Source: an uncultured Clostridia bacterium (lineage in GTDB: Bacteria; Bacillota; Clostridia; UBA1381). Taken from it: a DNA stretch of 64,000 bases. The DNA is taken from positions 1-64,000 of the forward strand of contig CAKSIJ010000008.1 in assembly GCA_934462715.1 (NCBI GenBank), read 5' to 3'. Both the position numbers and the translations under genes were made by a program. The stretch's first letter is position 1, and each line of letters opens with the position of its first letter. This document shows positions 53,264-62,013 of the stretch, piece by piece. The notes below the pieces were generated by a model. It was given only the letters and a program-made list of their open reading frames with translations. It made no database searches and had not been told where the DNA came from.

Positions 53264-53542
53264 ATGAAAAACATAAAATATTTAATAATTTCAGTGTTCA
53301 TTTTTCTTTTGCTGACTGCGTGCGGCAATAACAACACGGGAACAAATACCGCTTCTCCCTCACCTGCAACAAATCAGACGGACAATGCCGGAAATAATGC
53401 AATGAACGATGTGGGCGACGCCGTTAAAGACGTCGGCAACGGTGCGGCTAACGGCGTTAAAGATGTCAGCGAGGGCGTAAAGGACGTCGGTGACGGCGTT
53501 GCGGACGGTATTGATAAGGTTACCGGAAACGAGAATAAATAA
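53264..53542 (+). CDS. Small lipoprotein with Lys-Asp-Val-Gly repeats
   Basis: A 92-residue lipoprotein from ATG 53264: signal peptide with LLTAC lipobox (Cys20), a Asn/Thr/Ser linker, then five to six imperfect repeats of (A/K)DVG-type heptads (DAVKDVG, NGVKDVS, EGVKDVG, DGVADG), which would form an amphipathic helix. No named family; similar repeat lipoproteins occur in Clostridia and Bacilli. The frame extending upstream reads through the hairpin unit. Confidence 0.8.
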   Translation: MKNIKYLIISVFIFLLLTACGNNNTGTNTASPSPATNQTDNAGNNAMNDVGDAVKDVGNGAANGVKDVSEGVKDVGDGVADGIDKVTGNENK

Positions 53543-53565
53543 TTCTATTTATCAAATTTATTAAA

Positions 53566-53598
53566 AAACTCTGCCTGATCTAACGCAGAGTTTTTTCT
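53566..53598 (+). terminator. Terminator of the small lipoprotein gene
   Basis: AAACTCTGC/GCAGAGTTT stem followed by TTTTC, about 25 bases past the stop. Confidence 0.8.
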
Positions 53599-53606
53599 TT
53601 TATTCT

Positions 53607-53712
53607 CATCGTGAAAAAGATGCAAGCAAGTTGCCTTTTTGGTAGGTGACGGCGTATTTTTATACTCCTAACCTCGAAAAGAGGTAAGATGCGCAGCATA
53701 TTTTTCGCATTA
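53607..53712. repeat. Long palindromic repeat, copy 3a
   Basis: Near-complete copy from CGTGAAAAAG to ATTTTTCGCATT. One base is missing in the central GGCGTATG, so the short internal frame is broken. Confidence 0.7.
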
Positions 53713-53716
53713 TCCT

Positions 53717-53855
53717 CCATTCCGCCGCCGTGCGGCGGCACAAATCCAAACGCGAAAAAGATGCAAGCAGGTTGCCTTTTTGAGAGGTGACGGCGTATGT
53801 GTTTATACTCCTAACCTCGAAAAGAGGTAAGATGCGCAGCATATTTTTCGCATTA
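53717..53855. repeat. Short hairpin and long palindromic repeat, copy 3b
   Basis: CCGCCGCC-GTG-CGGCGGC followed by a second full long repeat. Its end forms the stop codon of the helicase-loader gene (53853-53855). Two copies in tandem with a shared hairpin are best explained by a local duplication. Confidence 0.75.
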
Positions 53856-54833
53856 TTGTTCCATTAGCTTTTTTATTCTTATATCATTGCCTTTAAAGCA
53901 GAATATACGGAAATTTTCATAAATTCTTGACGTAAGTCTTACGGTGTAACGCTGTGAAAATTCGGCAATATCGAGATTGGTGTTAATAATCATTCTTTTT
54001 CCGTTAATAAGTCTGTCGTTTACTAAATCAAACAAAAATGATATTCCGTTTTTATTTATGTTTTCAGTACCCAAATCATCTATTACCAGAAGCTCACAAT
54101 TATAAAGCTCGTCTATCTTTTCTTTTAATCCGTAATCATTAAATTTGTAGTCGTCATAAAGTGTAAAAATACTTGTAGCTCTTGCATATTTTACCGTTTT
54201 TCCTTTATTTAACACGTTTCTCGCAATTATTGAGGACAAAAAGGTTTTTCCCAATCCCGTATTTCCGTAAAAATACAGATTATATTTTTCGTTTTCAAAA
54301 TCGGCGCAAAAATTCTTTGAACATTCAAGAGCCTCCGAAACGATTTCTCTGGGCGAACCTCCGCTATTCTGTTCATCGCTGTAATAAGACAAATTAAACT
54401 TAGAGAAATCATCGGTTTCAAGCATATTTCCCATTTGTGATTTTTCAATCAGCTTTTTCTTTATTTTTTCTTCAAAGCAGGTACACCTGACACCGTTTTC
54501 CGAAAATCCGGTATCGCTGCATTTTTCACATTCGTAAACCGGTTTATTGTAATCGGGATTTATTTTAAAAGCCTTTATCAGCTCTTTTCTTTTTGCGTTG
54601 AGCTTTTCAAGCTCTTTTTCAAACGCTTGCTTTAATTTTGCCGCATTCTCCTTGTCGGCAAGAATTTTTCTCATGCTGTTTAAACCAAGCTCGTTAATTT
54701 TCCTGTCGGTATCCTCCAGCTCCGGACATTCCTTATATGCCTTTTCGGTTTCTTTTTGCTTTTTTTCCAAAGCTATGCCCTGCTTCAAGTCATATTCTCT
54801 GAGTATCTCATTTATAATATCCGATTTATTCAT
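53853..54833 (-). CDS. DnaI/DnaC-type helicase loader
   Basis: A 326-residue AAA+ protein. N-terminal helical region with a four-Cys zinc knuckle at about 105-130 (CEKCSDTGFSENGVRCTC), then the AAA+ core with Walker A YGNTGLGKTFLS (Lys about 195), Walker B LLVIDDLGTE, and an arginine finger in NGKRMIINTN. It loads the replicative helicase DnaB. Its presence beside dnaN and dnaA fits a replication module. It ends inside a palindromic repeat. Confidence 0.9.
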   Translation of the reverse strand: MNKSDIINEILREYDLKQGIALEKKQKETEKAYKECPELEDTDRKINELGLNSMRKILADKENAAKLKQAFEKELEKLNAKRKELIKAFKINPDYNKPVYECEKCSDTGFSENGVRCTCFEEKIKKKLIEKSQMGNMLETDDFSKFNLSYYSDEQNSGGSPREIVSEALECSKNFCADFENEKYNLYFYGNTGLGKTFLSSIIARNVLNKGKTVKYARATSIFTLYDDYKFNDYGLKEKIDELYNCELLVIDDLGTENINKNGISFLFDLVNDRLINGKRMIINTNLDIAEFSQRYTVRLTSRIYENFRIFCFKGNDIRIKKLMEQ

Positions 54834-54862
54834 AAGCGTTTATCCTTTCCGACGATAAATTT

Positions 54863-56332
54863 TTATTGTTTCAGCAATGCGGCAGTCTGATTTTTCTTTT
54901 CGATGATTTCATCGAATCTGCTGATGTATTCATAAGGGTCTTTAAAATTAAAAATTCTTTCGATTCTGTCACCCTTTACGATTTTGGTTGCCGCACCTCC
55001 GCCCAACGCAATAATCGTCTGCGCCTCCTCCATGATGTTTATGTTATAAAAAGACATGTTGTTTATTCCGGCATAGCCGACATTTTCAAGATTTCCCGAC
55101 ATATTTTTCTGCCGGTACATATAGTAAGGCTCTCTGTCTGTCTTTTTCATTGCCTGTGCCGCATAGTCAAGCATTTCGTTCATTTCTCTGCTCTTTGTAA
55201 GCTCAATCTCTGAAAAGCGCAGTGCCGCCGCTTTTTTTATACACATGGAATGTACGGTAATATTCTCCGGATTCATTTTTATAACTTCGTCTAAGCTGTA
55301 TTTGAACATTTCGGGTGTTTCGTCCGGCAATCCTGCAATCAAATCCATATTTATATTGTCAAAACCGCATTTTCTCGCCGTTTCAAAAGCATCTCTTATC
55401 ATCTGCGGGGAATGTTTTCTTCCAATTTTTTTCAGTGTGGAATCATTCATCGTCTGCGGATTTATGCTTATTCTGTTTACTCCGTATTTTTTTGCACAGA
55501 CAAGCTTTTCCTCCGTTATGGTATCCGGTCTGCCGGCTTCCAGAGTAAATTCTTTAAGCCTTCCGTCTGTTATATTTTCTTTTAACGCTTTAAATATAAC
55601 GGCAAGCTGATCTGCACTCAGAGTAGTGGGTGTTCCTCCGCCGATGTATATATTTTCAGCATAAAGCGAACATTCTTTTAAAATTTCTGCCGTTTTTTCA
55701 ATTTCCTTAACAAGAAGTCTTGTAAATTCATCTGTATATTTTCCGCTTTTCCTTATATCTGTTGAAACAAACGAGCAATAAAGACATCTTGTAGGGCAAA
55801 ACGGTATCCCTATATATATGCTGACAGAATTCTTCCCTATTTCGCTCAATATCCGTCTTTCGTTTTTCGCTACCTTTATTGCAAGCTCGGCTTTTTCTTT
55901 TGTAACCTCATATAGAGTCATTAAAATTTCTTTTATTTCATCATACGAATATCCCGATTCAAAATACTGCCGTACAACCTTTGCCGGGCGTATTCCGGAC
56001 ATAACTCCCCACGGCAGACTCACGTTTCTTATCTGCTTCGCCGCTCTGCAAAAGGATTTTGTAACCGAACACAGATAATTCTTCTTAACCGCTTTCGGAT
56101 CGTTTCTGTTTCCCGTAAAGGAAAAATAACAATCCTCAAAATATGTTTTTCCTCTATACATTATTTCCGTATATGCATTTATAACATTTTCTTTGTCTTC
56201 AAGATTGGTTAAAATAATTACGTCCTCGTTTTTCTCAAAAAACAGGTTCATAAATATTTCCATATCGTATGTACAGGAAAATCCGTTTTGTACCAAATCC
56301 ATGCTTAAACCTTTCAAAAATGACTGCTTCAC
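54863..56332 (-). CDS. hemZ: Oxygen-independent coproporphyrinogen dehydrogenase HemZ
   Basis: A 489-residue radical SAM enzyme. The cluster motif FCPTRCLYC (Cys about 179, 183, 186) and GGGTPTTLS (SAM binding) are intact; HemN-like VNRISINPQTMND and GLPDETPEMFK follow. An N-terminal ~150-residue domain is typical of HemZ. It converts coproporphyrinogen III in haem synthesis. It follows the MBL gene with a 30-bp gap. Confidence 0.92.
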   Translation of the reverse strand: MKQSFLKGLSMDLVQNGFSCTYDMEIFMNLFFEKNEDVIILTNLEDKENVINAYTEIMYRGKTYFEDCYFSFTGNRNDPKAVKKNYLCSVTKSFCRAAKQIRNVSLPWGVMSGIRPAKVVRQYFESGYSYDEIKEILMTLYEVTKEKAELAIKVAKNERRILSEIGKNSVSIYIGIPFCPTRCLYCSFVSTDIRKSGKYTDEFTRLLVKEIEKTAEILKECSLYAENIYIGGGTPTTLSADQLAVIFKALKENITDGRLKEFTLEAGRPDTITEEKLVCAKKYGVNRISINPQTMNDSTLKKIGRKHSPQMIRDAFETARKCGFDNINMDLIAGLPDETPEMFKYSLDEVIKMNPENITVHSMCIKKAAALRFSEIELTKSREMNEMLDYAAQAMKKTDREPYYMYRQKNMSGNLENVGYAGINNMSFYNINIMEEAQTIIALGGGAATKIVKGDRIERIFNFKDPYEYISRFDEIIEKKNQTAALLKQ

Positions 56333-56366
56333 AGCCGACTGCCATAATATTTAAAATAATATTTTA

Positions 56367-56987
56367 TCAGCCCGAAACATACATATTGTACCTTTTTTCA
56401 TAATATATTTTCGTATCGTTTCCGTGTCCCGGGTGAACTATTATATCATCATCGAGAGTATATATCTTTTCTCTTATTGACCTTTCAAGCTCCTTTTTAT
56501 CTCCGCCGGGAAAATCGCATCTTCCGACGCTTCTCAAAAACAGTGTATCGCCAGAAAACAAATCGTTTTCTGCAAGATAGCATACTCCTCCCTTTGTATG
56601 CCCGGGGGTTGTAATCACTTTCATTGAAATATTGCCGAATTTTATTTCATCTCCGTCGGATATTATAACGTCGGCAGGCTCTGCTTTTATATAGTCCGAA
56701 AAAAGCTTTGAAAGATTTGTTGCCGGATTCTGTATTCCGAGATTACATTCAAAGCTTGCGCAGACTTCCGCTCCGGTCAGCTTTTTAAGCTTCTCCATTC
56801 CCTCGATATGATCGTAATGACAGTGAGTGAGAAGTATATATTTTAATTTTATCCCAAGACTTTTTATCTTTTCAAAAATCACGCCGCCGTCCGTTCCCGG
56901 ATCAATAGCCGCTCCCTGTTTTGTTTCATCATAAACAAGATAGCAGTTTTCATCATTATCAAAGCTTACGATTCTCTCGATATTCAT
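56367..56987 (-). CDS. Metallo-beta-lactamase-fold hydrolase, glyoxalase II-like
   Basis: A 206-residue protein from ATG 56987. Metal motif THCHYDHIEG (residues about 53-62), TTPGHTKGGVCYL and SGDTLF Asp, and a late HPGHGNDT. It resembles YcbL-type hydrolases acting on thioesters. It lies between hemZ and dnaN, apparently in one operon. Confidence 0.92.
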   Translation of the reverse strand: MNIERIVSFDNDENCYLVYDETKQGAAIDPGTDGGVIFEKIKSLGIKLKYILLTHCHYDHIEGMEKLKKLTGAEVCASFECNLGIQNPATNLSKLFSDYIKAEPADVIISDGDEIKFGNISMKVITTPGHTKGGVCYLAENDLFSGDTLFLRSVGRCDFPGGDKKELERSIREKIYTLDDDIIVHPGHGNDTKIYYEKRYNMYVSG

Positions 56988-57051
56988 ATATTTCAATTCC
57001 TTTCCGTTACAAATCTGTGGATTTTGTCACAAGCTTGCGGCGCAGCAGGCT

Positions 57052-58182
57052 TTATTCCTCATAGAGCCTTACCGGAAGAAGCATATATATATAATTATTG
57101 TTCTCGGTCGGTTTTATGAAGCAAGCGCCTTTTGGGTTTGATAATTCGAGCTTTATTTTTTCGTCCTCGCAGTTTCTCAGCGCCTCCAAAAGGTATCTGT
57201 GATTAAAGCCGATTTCTATATCGTTGCCTATCTTTTCAACCGAAACGGTATCGTTTATTTTTCCCTTTGAGGTTGCGCAGGTTATATCCAGAATATCGTC
57301 CGTTATTGTAATCTTTAAGGGTATCTTTTCGTTGCTCTGCAATTTATCGTCATTTACAATAAGCGCCGCCCTTTCTATACTGTCGGCAAGCTCCCTTGTA
57401 TTTACCGTAACGGCTATGTTGTTGGGAGTATTGAATATCGGCTTATAGTTAACATAATCTCCCTCCAAAAGACGTGACACAACCTTGTAATTCTCAAAGC
57501 AGAATTTAACAAATCTCTGAGAAGCAACTATTTCAACAGGGTTTTCATCATCTTCCAACACCTTCAGCATTTCGCGCAGAGTGAAGCCCGGGATAACTAT
57601 TTTTATATCGTTAAGCGATGAACTTACGGTTTCCTCGGTCTTTGCGATTCTGAAGCCGTCCGTTGCAACAACCGTTAATACTCCGGTATTAATTTCAAAC
57701 AGAGAGCCTGTCAATATCGGCTTTCTGCCCTCGTTCACCGATATGGCAAATACCGTTTTTCTTATCATTTTTTTGAGCGTTTCCTGAGGAAGTGATAATT
57801 TGTAGTTTTCTTCAACCTCCGGTATTGCCGGATAATCGTCGGCATTAAGACCCTGAATGTTAAATTCACTGCTTCCGCATTTTAAATTCATCATTTCATT
57901 ATCTGGATTTACCGAAATATGTACGTCATCGTCCGGGAAACGTCTTATTATTTCTCCGAACATTCTTGAGCTTATCGCAATATCTCCCGGTTCTATTACT
58001 TTACAGTCGGATTTATATTCAATACATATATCAAGATTGTTTCCGGTTACTATAATATCTCCGCTGTCAAATGCTTCTATCTTGATACATTCGAGTATAG
58101 GCATGACTGATTTTGCGGATACGGCTTTTTGTACCGTATTGATTATGTTTATTAATTTAGATTTTTCAAATATTAATTTCAT
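57052..58182 (-). CDS. dnaN: DNA polymerase III beta clamp
   Basis: A 376-residue sliding clamp in three homologous ~120-residue domains, starting MKLIFEKSKLINIINTVQKAV. Typical segments: VVATDGFRIAKTE and the C-terminal YIYMLLPVRL. It follows dnaA across the 273-bp origin region, the classical order. No recF, gyrB or rpmH is next to it, so the usual cluster has been broken here. Confidence 0.97.
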   Translation of the reverse strand: MKLIFEKSKLINIINTVQKAVSAKSVMPILECIKIEAFDSGDIIVTGNNLDICIEYKSDCKVIEPGDIAISSRMFGEIIRRFPDDDVHISVNPDNEMMNLKCGSSEFNIQGLNADDYPAIPEVEENYKLSLPQETLKKMIRKTVFAISVNEGRKPILTGSLFEINTGVLTVVATDGFRIAKTEETVSSSLNDIKIVIPGFTLREMLKVLEDDENPVEIVASQRFVKFCFENYKVVSRLLEGDYVNYKPIFNTPNNIAVTVNTRELADSIERAALIVNDDKLQSNEKIPLKITITDDILDITCATSKGKINDTVSVEKIGNDIEIGFNHRYLLEALRNCEDEKIKLELSNPKGACFIKPTENNNYIYMLLPVRLYEE

Positions 58183-58455
58183 AGGTTATCCCCGTCCTTT
58201 TCTCAAAGAGATAAAATTATCAGCTCAAAAAATGAGCGTATATGTACGTACGTATATATATAATATATAGTAGTATTAGTAGTAGTAGCGTGGATTTGAT
58301 GGAAAAGTGCCGTATCGCTTTTATTTTCCTTGTTTTTTTGTCAACAAATGTATGTGGAAAAACTGTTGATAACTTTTCCTTTTCCACGTCCCAAATATCG
58401 TATAAAAGTTATCAACGGTTATTCAGCCGATATTCACACAAAGGTGTTAATAATT
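58183..58455. other. oriC: Chromosomal replication origin (oriC) region
   Basis: The 273-bp gap between dnaA and dnaN has an AT-rich palindromic segment (58241-58267), seven contiguous trinucleotides TAG-TAG-TAT-TAG-TAG-TAG-TAG (58268-58288), a GC-containing GCGTGGAT, and DnaA-box-like nonamers: TGTGGAAAA (58353-58361), TGTTGATAA (58364-58372), TTATCAACG (58409-58417), TTATTCAGC (58419-58427) and ATATTCACA (58430-58438). The TAG tract reads 3'-GAT-5' away from the boxes, as in the DnaA-trio unwinding element of Bacillus subtilis. Confidence 0.88.
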
Positions 58456-59817
58456 TTAAGGGTTCAGATCCTTTGTTATAAAATCAATTTCAGACTTTAA
58501 GTCATTATCGGTCTGTATATTTTTCATTATTCTGTCAACAGCGTGCATTACCGAGGTTCTGTCCCTGTTTCCGAATACCTTTGCAATAGTTACAAAATTC
58601 ATATCTGTGAGTTTTTTGCAGAGATACATCGCAACGTGTCTGGGAGTAACAAGCTCCTTAACCCTTGACGGTCCCTTTACCTCCTCGGGCTTTACCCTGT
58701 AAAATTCGCATACGTGCTCTATAATTCCCTGCGGGGTTATTTTTATCTCGTCCGGTATGATTGAAGCAAGTGCAAATTCAGCAAGGTCTATATCTATTTC
58801 CTTGTGTGATATTCCGGCATAGGCAATCATTTTTGAAAGTGCGCCCTCAAGCTCTCTGACATTTGAATTGATTCTTTCCGCTATGTACTCGTATACCTCG
58901 CTTTTTAAGTTTATATTGAGGCTTTCGGCTTTTTTTCTTAAAATTGCAACTCTTGTTTCGTAATCCGGTAATACTACGTCTATGGCAAGTCCCCATTCAA
59001 AGCGTGTTCTGAGTCTTTCTTCGAGAGTTATAAGATCCTTGGGCTTGCGGTCGCTTGTCAGAACGATTTGCTTGTTTTTCATATGGAGATCGTTAAAGGT
59101 ATGGAAAAATTCCTCCTGTGTTCCGTCCCTGCCCTCTATAAACTGAACGTCGTCGACAAGCAGCATATCCACATCACGGTAACGCTGTCTGAAAACCTCC
59201 ATCTTTTTTTCTTTAAGGCAGTTAACCATATCGTTTGTAAACTGCTCGCTGGTAACGTACAAAACGCACATATTGGGATTGCGCTTCAATACCTCGTTTC
59301 CTATAGCCTGCATAAGGTGAGTTTTCCCAAGACCGCTTTTACCGTAGAGAAAAAGAGGGTTATTGTTCTGCGCCGGGAAATTAACTACGTTTTCAGCCGC
59401 CGCAAAAGCGTATGAGTTGGAATTTCCTACGACAAAATTCTCAAACGTGTATCTCGGATTCAGATTTGCGGAATTAAGATTTATGCGTTCTTCCTTTTCG
59501 CCAACCTCTGTATGAGTATGAACGGGTTGGTTTTTTTCCGGTTGCTTTTCAGGCTGTTTGAGATTTTTTCCATCGGAAATTATGACCTTAACCGTAACAG
59601 GCTCAGCCGTAACCCTTGCAATGGCGGATTCGATTATCCTTTTGTATCTTATTTCTATCATATTTTTACGCGTCGGCAGTGCCACGCCTATTGTAAATAC
59701 AGAATCTTCGTATGAAACAGCGAAAGCGTCTTTTAAATATGTATTGTAAACCACTTCGGAATTAATGTCCGAAAGGATATAGCTTTGAGCGTGCTTCCAT
59801 ACATCATTTATATCCAT
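58456..59817 (-). CDS. dnaA: Replication initiator DnaA
   Basis: A 453-residue initiator: N-terminal domain I (MDINDVWKHAQSYIL), a variable linker (about 95-125), AAA+ domain with Walker A GKSGLGKTH (Lys165), Walker B LLVDDVQF, and domain IV with the DnaA-box-binding RDRTSVMHAVDRI near 415-430. It opens the origin next to it and controls its own transcription. Confidence 0.97.
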   Translation of the reverse strand: MDINDVWKHAQSYILSDINSEVVYNTYLKDAFAVSYEDSVFTIGVALPTRKNMIEIRYKRIIESAIARVTAEPVTVKVIISDGKNLKQPEKQPEKNQPVHTHTEVGEKEERINLNSANLNPRYTFENFVVGNSNSYAFAAAENVVNFPAQNNNPLFLYGKSGLGKTHLMQAIGNEVLKRNPNMCVLYVTSEQFTNDMVNCLKEKKMEVFRQRYRDVDMLLVDDVQFIEGRDGTQEEFFHTFNDLHMKNKQIVLTSDRKPKDLITLEERLRTRFEWGLAIDVVLPDYETRVAILRKKAESLNINLKSEVYEYIAERINSNVRELEGALSKMIAYAGISHKEIDIDLAEFALASIIPDEIKITPQGIIEHVCEFYRVKPEEVKGPSRVKELVTPRHVAMYLCKKLTDMNFVTIAKVFGNRDRTSVMHAVDRIMKNIQTDNDLKSEIDFITKDLNP

Positions 59818-59866
59818 TATTTGTATTTCCTCCCTGTGTTGTAAGGTAAAATTACATCATTCTTAT

Positions 59867-59895
59867 ATTATACCATATTTTTAAAAAAATTTCAA
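59867..59895 (-). promoter_or_regulatory. dnaA promoter
   Basis: TTGAAA, 17-base spacer, TATAAT with TGG before the -10 hexamer, on the minus strand. No convincing DnaA boxes lie in this short gap, so the origin is on the dnaN side. Confidence 0.8.
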
Positions 59896-59927
59896 TTGTA
59901 ATAGTGTTTAAAAAAATAATTACAGCT

Positions 59928-60578
59928 TTATGAAAAAATAATAGGATTACCGAGTTTTTCAATAAGCTCATGTGCGGAGAACAGCTTTGAACGCAAAAAA
60001 TCTCTTGTCCAGTGAGTGTCTGAACCTATGCTTACCGTTATTCCGCTTTCGCTTACAAGTTTCTGCTTTTCCCTGTTTGTGATAAAGTCATAATAATATG
60101 TATAATTTCCCGAGGTGTTAAGCTCCCAGAAAAGGTTGTTTTTTTTCATAAAATCAAATATGTCAAGCCCATACCTTTTTTGAAGAGAAAATATATCGGT
60201 GTGGGCAAGTCCTTTGGGAATTGTGAAAAGCGCACACCACTGCTCAAACTCATATAAATCCATTCCTTTCGGGGTGTCAAGACTTTCAAACAGGCAGTAG
60301 TCGAGCTTGTTTGCGTCGCCGATGATGAGATCGTCGGGATACGGTCTTGTCCCGATTTCAAGTCCGCATTTAATATTGATTTTTCCTTTATATGCTTGTT
60401 TTAAAGCATTAATCTCCGATATGTATTCTCTCAGCCGTCCTCTTACCGAAAACTGGTGATCGCTGATTCCTATAACCGATATTGAATTGGCTATTGCGTT
60501 GTTAATTATTTCGGCGCAGGTATTGCTTCCGTCATAGCTGTATAGAGTGTGGTTGTGCAAATCTGTAATTTTCATCAT
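59928..60578 (-). CDS. PHP-domain phosphoesterase
   Basis: A 216-residue protein of the PHP (polymerase and histidinol phosphatase) superfamily: LHNHTLYSYDG metal site at the start, GISDHQF, GLEIGTR, and late GSDTHWTRDF. Histidinol-phosphatase-like proteins hydrolyse phosphate monoesters or nucleotides. Specific substrate unknown. Confidence 0.85.
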   Translation of the reverse strand: MMKITDLHNHTLYSYDGSNTCAEIINNAIANSISVIGISDHQFSVRGRLREYISEINALKQAYKGKINIKCGLEIGTRPYPDDLIIGDANKLDYCLFESLDTPKGMDLYEFEQWCALFTIPKGLAHTDIFSLQKRYGLDIFDFMKKNNLFWELNTSGNYTYYYDFITNREKQKLVSESGITVSIGSDTHWTRDFLRSKLFSAHELIEKLGNPIIFS

Positions 60579-60646
60579 ATTTCTCCGTTAAAATATCAAT
60601 ATTATTATTATTTTATCACATATTTAAAAAAAATACAATTAGTATA

Positions 60647-60712
60647 TTGAAATTTTTTCGAGATTGGTATATAATTAACATATAGTTGTGACATACAATA
60701 AAAAATATGTCA
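60647..60712 (+). promoter_or_regulatory. galE promoter with palindromic operator
   Basis: TTGAAA (60647-60652), 17-base spacer, TATAAT (60670-60675). Overlapping the transcription start is a TGACATA-N10-TATGTCA inverted repeat (60689-60712), a candidate repressor site. Confidence 0.65.
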
Positions 60713-60771
60713 TAATATGGAATTATAGTTGGCAAAGAGTTGTGCTTGGCACGGAAAGGAATGGTAAAACA

Positions 60772-61785
60772 ATGAAAATTTTAGTTACCGGCGGAGCCGG
60801 ATATATAGGAAGTCATACCTGTATTCAGCTTTTAAATTCCGGATATGAAATTGCAGTTTTGGATAATCTTTGCAATTCATGCGAAAAAAGTCTTGACGTT
60901 GTGAAAAAGATAACGGGAAAAGATTTTGATTTCTACAATGTGGATTTATTGGACTATGATAAGGTCAATAAAATTTTTGACGAGAATAAATTTGACGCGG
61001 TAATTCATTTTGCCGGACTTAAGGCTGTCGGAGAATCAACGCAGATTCCTATCAGATATTATCATAACAATATAACGGGTACTTTAAATCTTGTTGACAT
61101 TATGGAAAAGCATGATGTGTTCAATCTTGTATTCTCATCGTCCGCAACCGTTTACGGTATGCCGAAAACAGTGCCGATCAAGGAGGATTTCCCGCTTTCG
61201 ACAACCAACCCATACGGCTCTACAAAGCTTATGATAGAGAATATTTTGCAGGACGTTTATAAGGCGAACAATAAATGGTCTGTTACGCTTTTAAGATACT
61301 TTAATCCTATCGGTGCGGATAAGGGCGGAGATATGGGCGAAGATCCTAAGGGAATACCCAACAATCTTCTTCCCTACATTGCACAGGTTGCGGTAGGCAG
61401 ACTTGAAAAGGTTCATGTATACGGAAATGACTACAACACACCGGACGGAACGGGTGTAAGAGATTATATTCATGTAGTTGACCTTGCGATAGGACACGTT
61501 AAGGCAATAGAAAAGAAAACAAATTGCTCCGGAGTTCATATCTATAATCTCGGAACGGGAAACGGTTATTCGGTGCTTGACGTATTGCACGCATTTGAAA
61601 AGGCTTGCGGCAAGAAGCTTCCGTATCAGATCGACCCAAGACGTCCGGGTGATATAGCGGAGTGTTATGCCGATGCTACAAAGGCTAAAAACGAGCTTGA
61701 CTGGGTTGCCGAAAGAGGAATAGACGAAATGTGCGAGGACAGCTGGAGATGGCAGAGCAAGCACCCCAACGGCTTTAACGAATAA
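60772..61785 (+). CDS. galE: UDP-glucose 4-epimerase
   Basis: A 337-residue short-chain dehydrogenase from ATG 60772 (MKILVTGGAGYIGSH); the frame open upstream to 60688 is leader. NAD Rossmann GGAGYIGSH (7-15), the SSSATVY serine, and Tyr148/Lys152 (PYGSTK). It interconverts UDP-glucose and UDP-galactose and so can supply UDP-Gal for the wall polymer made by the cluster at 12-22 kb. Confidence 0.95.
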   Translation: MKILVTGGAGYIGSHTCIQLLNSGYEIAVLDNLCNSCEKSLDVVKKITGKDFDFYNVDLLDYDKVNKIFDENKFDAVIHFAGLKAVGESTQIPIRYYHNNITGTLNLVDIMEKHDVFNLVFSSSATVYGMPKTVPIKEDFPLSTTNPYGSTKLMIENILQDVYKANNKWSVTLLRYFNPIGADKGGDMGEDPKGIPNNLLPYIAQVAVGRLEKVHVYGNDYNTPDGTGVRDYIHVVDLAIGHVKAIEKKTNCSGVHIYNLGTGNGYSVLDVLHAFEKACGKKLPYQIDPRRPGDIAECYADATKAKNELDWVAERGIDEMCEDSWRWQSKHPNGFNE

Positions 61786-61812
61786 TCGGGCGTCGGCTTG
61801 ATTTGTATATGA

Positions 61813-61843
61813 GAATACGGCTGTTTTCGGACAGCCGTATTTT
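61813..61843 (+). terminator. galE terminator
   Basis: AATACGGCTGT/ACAGCCGTATT stem followed by TTTTT. Its T-run abuts the stop codon of the facing small gene. Confidence 0.85.
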
Positions 61844-61999
61844 TTAAAGGCTTATTATAAGACCTGCGGCGGTACAAAGAATAAGAAATATTACCGATAA
61901 TGCGCCTGCTATGTTTTTGTTCTTTATACACCAGACGGAAAAGCTTGCGCTTCTCACTATACATATAAGAGTGACCAATATAATGAAAAGATTAATCAT
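61844..61999 (-). CDS. 51-residue two-helix membrane protein of the germination operon
   Basis: Not a shadow of another gene: it has an AAAGGGA ribosome site and lies 15 bases past the Ger(x)C gene on the same strand. The 51 residues fold as two short hydrophobic helices (about 2-17 and 30-50) joined by a basic loop (RSASFSVWCIKNKN). In several spore formers a fourth, small D subunit with two membrane helices is encoded beside the A, B and C germinant receptor genes; this gene fits that pattern by size, topology and position. The assignment is inference. Confidence 0.65.
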   Translation of the reverse strand: MINLFIILVTLICIVRSASFSVWCIKNKNIAGALSVIFLILCTAAGLIISL

Positions 62000-62013
62000 T
62001 TGTGTCCCTTTCT

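Noticed and set aside
53607..53855. CRISPR array or tandem repeat locus
   Set aside because: Only two units, each ~105 bp and palindromic, with a hairpin between them and no unique spacers or cas genes; this is a duplicated intergenic element.
58456..60600. A second origin half upstream of dnaA
   Set aside because: The gap 59818-59927 holds only the dnaA promoter; I found no cluster of DnaA-box-like nonamers there.
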